From Nemania diffusa (lineage: Eukaryota > Ascomycota > Sordariomycetes > Xylariales > Xylariaceae), in the NCBI GenBank assembly GCA_038501195.1, contig JBBPUQ010000009.1:930001-994000 (forward strand): 64,000 nt of DNA, given 5' to 3'. Below the pieces are notes generated by a model, which saw only the letters and a program-made list of their open reading frames with translations, ran no database searches and had not been told where the DNA came from. This document shows, piece after piece, positions 60,469 to 64,000 of the stretch (within the stretch, counting starts at the first letter, position 1; every line of letters starts with the position of its first letter). Made by a program: the position numbers and the translations under genes.

Positions 60469-61779
60469 ATGGCTTACAACGGAGTTCATACGTATGCTCG
60501 GTTGCTCATACCTGTTACCCTACTTGGTGAACTAACCCGAATACTTACAGTTCCTCAACCGCAACGGCTATCGACCAACCTAACGACGCCGATTGGTGGC
60601 AGGAATGGTACACCCTTCGATGGGGCAGATACTATGGCACCTACAAGCAGGGCAGGTACCTGCTTCCCTGTGATGATGTAGGCATGGAAGATTTGTCAAC
60701 CACTCTTGGCCTCCCATTGACATCTCTCTTACAGGTAGAATGCGATAGATTAGATATCATGCACAAGTTTTTCTTGGTGGCTAGACAATTTGAGGACTCG
60801 AGCTTTGGAGGCCTCTACACCTACCGACTACCCGATCGGCCGAGAGTTCTAGATTTAGGTTGTGGCACCGGTATTTGGGCAATCGATACAGCTGAGTTCG
60901 TACAATTAGTTCCATTTTTTAACGCATTCTGACTTATAGCTAGTCGTTCCGCTGGGCTGGGCAATATTGAAGGCTGGGATCTCAACTTGACACAACCTGA
61001 AGCGTAAGCCAAAATGGTAGAGTGGCGGAAGTGGTGCTAACAAAATCGCAGAATCCCGCCTAACGTCTCATTCAAGCGCCGTGATTTTGAAGATCCCTGG
61101 GTGGGGGTTGAGCTGAATTCGTTTGATTTGATCCATATGCGCATGCTCAATGGTAGCGTTGAAAACTGGCCGCGACTTTACGGCCAAGTATTCAAGTATG
61201 TTTTTCTTTCGCACGCATCACTTGTTGTGGTACACCGTTAATCACCTTCGGCAGGCATCTGAAACCTGGTTCTGGGTACCTCGAACAGGTAGAGATTGAT
61301 TGGCGGCCTCAGTGTGAGGGTGACCCGAGACCCTTGGCCGAGTCGAAGATGGAGGAATGGTCCCAGCTGGTACACCGCGGTTTTGCACGGGCCGGAAGGA
61401 AGTTGGAGATGGACCCTAATACGAAGAGGATCCTTGAAGAGATTGGCTTTACAGTCGAACATAAGAAGATACCAATAGCCCTCAATCCCTGGCCAGACCA
61501 CGAGCACAGGAAAGAAATGGCTAGGTGGTTTAACCTTGGGCTAAACCAGGGATTAGAAGCATTGACATTTGAATCTGTCATTCATTGGTTGGGCTTTCCG
61601 GAGCCGGAGGTGCGCGATCTTATTGAAAGAGTAAAAGAGGACATGTGCAGACGTGAATGGCGGGCGTATTGTACAATGTGAGTGTCTCATGCCCCTAATT
61701 ATATGAAGCTAATACTAACGCAAATAATAGGCACATTTATGTCGCTCAACGGCCGTCATTGCCTGGTCGACGAGCTTGA
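60469..61779 (+). CDS. LaeA-like class I SAM-dependent methyltransferase
   Basis: Seven exons: 60469-60491, 60551-60677, 60735-60895, 60944-61003, 61052-61195, 61255-61677 and 61731-61779, giving 328 residues. The introns are 48-59 nt. SAM-binding motif I is VLDLGCGTGIWAID at about 88-101, followed by EGWDLNLTQPEAIPPNVSF, FDLIHMRMLNGSVENW, HLKPGSGYLEQVEIDW and the C-terminal LNPWPDHEHRKEMARWFNLG and EWRAYCTMHIYVAQRP. These blocks match the fungal LaeA/UMTA-like family, often found in or near secondary-metabolite loci. Substrate unknown. The fourth intron is the weakest: donor GTTCGT, acceptor CTAG, branch CTGAC; it was chosen because it alone keeps the frame and puts Asp before RSAGLG. The start at 60469 is the first in-frame ATG, and an upstream exon is possible. 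No neighbouring biosynthetic gene is in the window. Confidence 0.85.
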
Positions 61780-64000
61780 AAGCCTCACAAGTACTCATAA
61801 CACGCCTGACGGTTTGGTATATGCCACAACCAATCCGCGCCAGAGCCGCAAATGCTATGGAGCTAGTTGCTGAGACCAACCGTTGATTTAGCACTTCTAG
61901 CTCCACTCTTTGCTTTACCTCACCATACCGATGTGATGGATAGGTTCCGTTGCAAACAGAGGGCCAGCTAGTGGACGCCATTCAACAGTTTGTCGCTCAT
62001 GGAAGGACTGATGTTGACCTGCCTGGAAACCTCGACGGCAATATGACCGCTCATATATTGCCGAGCACAATAAGATCGAGGTTCCCTTGAAACAGTATGC
62101 ACTATCCATGCGCGACCCGCCCTGACCGGCTATGCTGCTACGCATATCTTATTACTGGCGCGCTCTACCCCATGGATTATAACAGTCCTTGTCAGCAGTG
62201 CAACCATGAAAACTTTGTCCCCGTCAGCTATACAGACCGGCATGCGATTGAAATAGCACCCAATGTTACACGGCTGCATGGGAAGGATTTAACATGACGC
62301 TTCGGAGCGAATCACGATGCTTCAGAGTGTGCACTGCCCCTCAGTATCCATGAACGAGAATGTCCGTAATTCTTCGTGCTTTTAAATGGATCATAGAGTC
62401 AGTATAGGGAGACATTGGGCTTATATTGCCTGAGCTACGCCTACCATTATCCTAGGGGCATTGGGTGTAGCATCCTAGGTTTGGCGTGCATCATCGACTT
62501 TTCACTGCGGAGCACCTGCGAAGAGGTACGAATCGGCACAAAAGTTTACAGCCCCCAACCCAAGGAACGACCCTCGCCAGGTAATTCGATCCCGCTCCAT
62601 ATTTTATTTGGGCAAATGAATGCTACCCTCCTCTACAAGCGCATTTTTGAACACTTGACACTTGTGGCATAGGACGCCCCACCCTCAAAGCATACAGCTG
62701 TTGACCATCAAGTAACTTGCAGTTGATCGCCATGGGTTAGAGGTCTAGGCAGGGCCCAAACTTGATCATTACATAGAACAAAAAACGCAGGGCCTTTATG
62801 TCTGTAATAATAAACAAGTTTTGATAATACAGTCTGTCTACACTAATATTGCCATGTCTTAGTCTGCTGCTTTCTTGTACTGATATGATTGGATCGTTCG
62901 TATGCATCTGAGACCTTCGTCACCAGACTGCTGGGATTAAGAGCTTTCTTATCTGCGCCTACTAATGACAGCGCGACGGATCACAATGCGCCCGTTTTGC
63001 TGTAGAATAATTACCGGAATCTTTCTTTCTGGCGAACTAATGCCTAATTGTAACACATTGGACGCTTCACAACTTTCTCATAACCGCTACCGTCCTATAC
63101 AACATCCCAGCATTGCGGAACATAGGGCATTGAGTAATAAGCACTCGTTTGCTTCTTTAGTATGAAATCCCCCTTACTTTGAATTGCGTCACAGTGCCAG
63201 GGTGGACTTTGGACTCTTCTGACCTCTCAACACAGAACAATAAAAGCAGCTTATTACTGAATATCAAATATTATAGACTAGGTTACTTCCCCGCTAGTTC
63301 GGTTGTCATCAGCAATGAATAGTGCCCTTTCCCGCCTTACTTCTACCTCGGGCTTGGTTACTAGGCTCCTTGGGGTGCTACATACTGTAGCTACGTTGCG
63401 TCATCAAAGATATTATAGGTTGTTGCATATTCGTCCAGCGTCGTGTTGCGGCTTGGCTTTAAGGCCCGGCCTGTCTATACTACTACGTACAATTCGACGA
63501 TTAGCCAAGTGATCCTTTTTCTGCCGTAAGCATGTAGCTCTACCCTCCTGTAGACTCTGTTCTCTATCTCTGCATTTACAAGACAATTATTCATTATTTT
63601 ATGATTTTCTTCTACCTAGGTAGTCTTATAACTGCTACTCGTTAGATCATCACGCGGGTTTAGAGTACCTGCACCTACGCCAATACCTCAACCCGACCAC
63701 CACGATAACATCTGACCAGCCATGCAGAACAAAAGTACCTACATCAGCATGCCTCCAGCCATGCTGACGGCCGTATATTAAACGTTTCTTCTGGCCCCCC
63801 GCCTCCACTTTCCTAGTCAGGCTAAGATGCAATGATGAGTTGTTCTTCCCTATTCGGATGCAGTTGGTCGGCTCCATCACATTATAATACGCTGCTCACC
63901 CTCCCGCTAACCCAGGACTAACTCTCTTACTTTATGCAGTTGGCTCAACGTTGCAACTGTCCTCTCATCGGCCCCAGATCTGCTCCTCGGGGGTTCCTGG
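61780..64000. other. Gene-free right end
   Basis: Short unrelated frames only. A plus-strand stretch at about 61938-62092 reads EGQLVDAIQQFVAHGRTDVD and so on, faintly ankyrin-like, but it is open for only about 50 codons. Nothing else supported. Confidence 0.4.

Noticed and set aside
61938..62092. Faint ankyrin-like stretch after the methyltransferase
   Set aside because: Only about 50 codons, no repeat periodicity, and not joined to any other exon.

Overview
The window is nuclear DNA of a filamentous ascomycete (Pezizomycotina; class not resolved from this sequence). The support is: short spliceosomal introns with GTAAGT/GTACGT-type donors, CTAAC/CTGAC branch sites and CAG/TAG acceptors; a set of fungal housekeeping orthologues; and a 10.7 kb LTR element reduced to extreme A+T by C-to-T/G-to-A transitions, as expected of repeat-induced point mutation (RIP). 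Exons were joined by hand from splice signals and reading-frame continuity. Every joined CDS length is a multiple of three.

Layout. 1.5-18.5 kb is a gene island: a DUF1479 oxygenase-like gene (+), a BAP31/Yet3 ER protein (-), tRNA-dihydrouridine synthase Dus3 (-), a decayed gene relic (-), an F-box gene (+), a small Cys-rich protein (+), a Kelch-repeat protein (+) and the mitochondrial supercomplex factor Rcf2 (-). From 18.5 to 38.1 kb no intact gene is seen. The middle of this stretch is the degenerate LTR element at 23,643-34,390, with 207-bp terminal repeats and a 5-bp target duplication. 38.1-51.2 kb is a second gene island: an Sfp1-type C2H2 regulator (+), a Kelch-BTB protein resembling Ral2 (-), the APC/C activator Cdc20 (+) and TFIIA large subunit Toa1 (+). 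From 51.2 to 60.5 kb is another gene desert. It is followed by a seven-exon LaeA-like methyltransferase gene (+) and a final gene-free 2.2 kb.

The genes do not form a pathway cluster. Most are conserved single-purpose genes: tRNA modification, ER membrane, respiratory supercomplexes, growth control, cell cycle and basal transcription. The accessory-looking items are the isolated methyltransferase, the relic at 8.8-9.3 kb, the Cys-rich protein and the RIPped element.

Most notable: (1) an LTR pair whose roughly 27 differences are all transitions, with no indel, and an element with unusual termini and a candidate primer-binding site that orients it on the minus strand; (2) a decayed protein gene carrying three in-frame TAG codons, at least two in place of likely Trp; (3) a low-complexity insertion of about 125 residues inside a conserved DUF1479 domain; (4) a GC-AG intron in Dus3; (5) introns at nearly the same position in both Sfp1 zinc fingers; (6) palindromic GGTACC/TACCTA words scattered through the intergenic DNA. 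I see no clearly novel multi-gene system.
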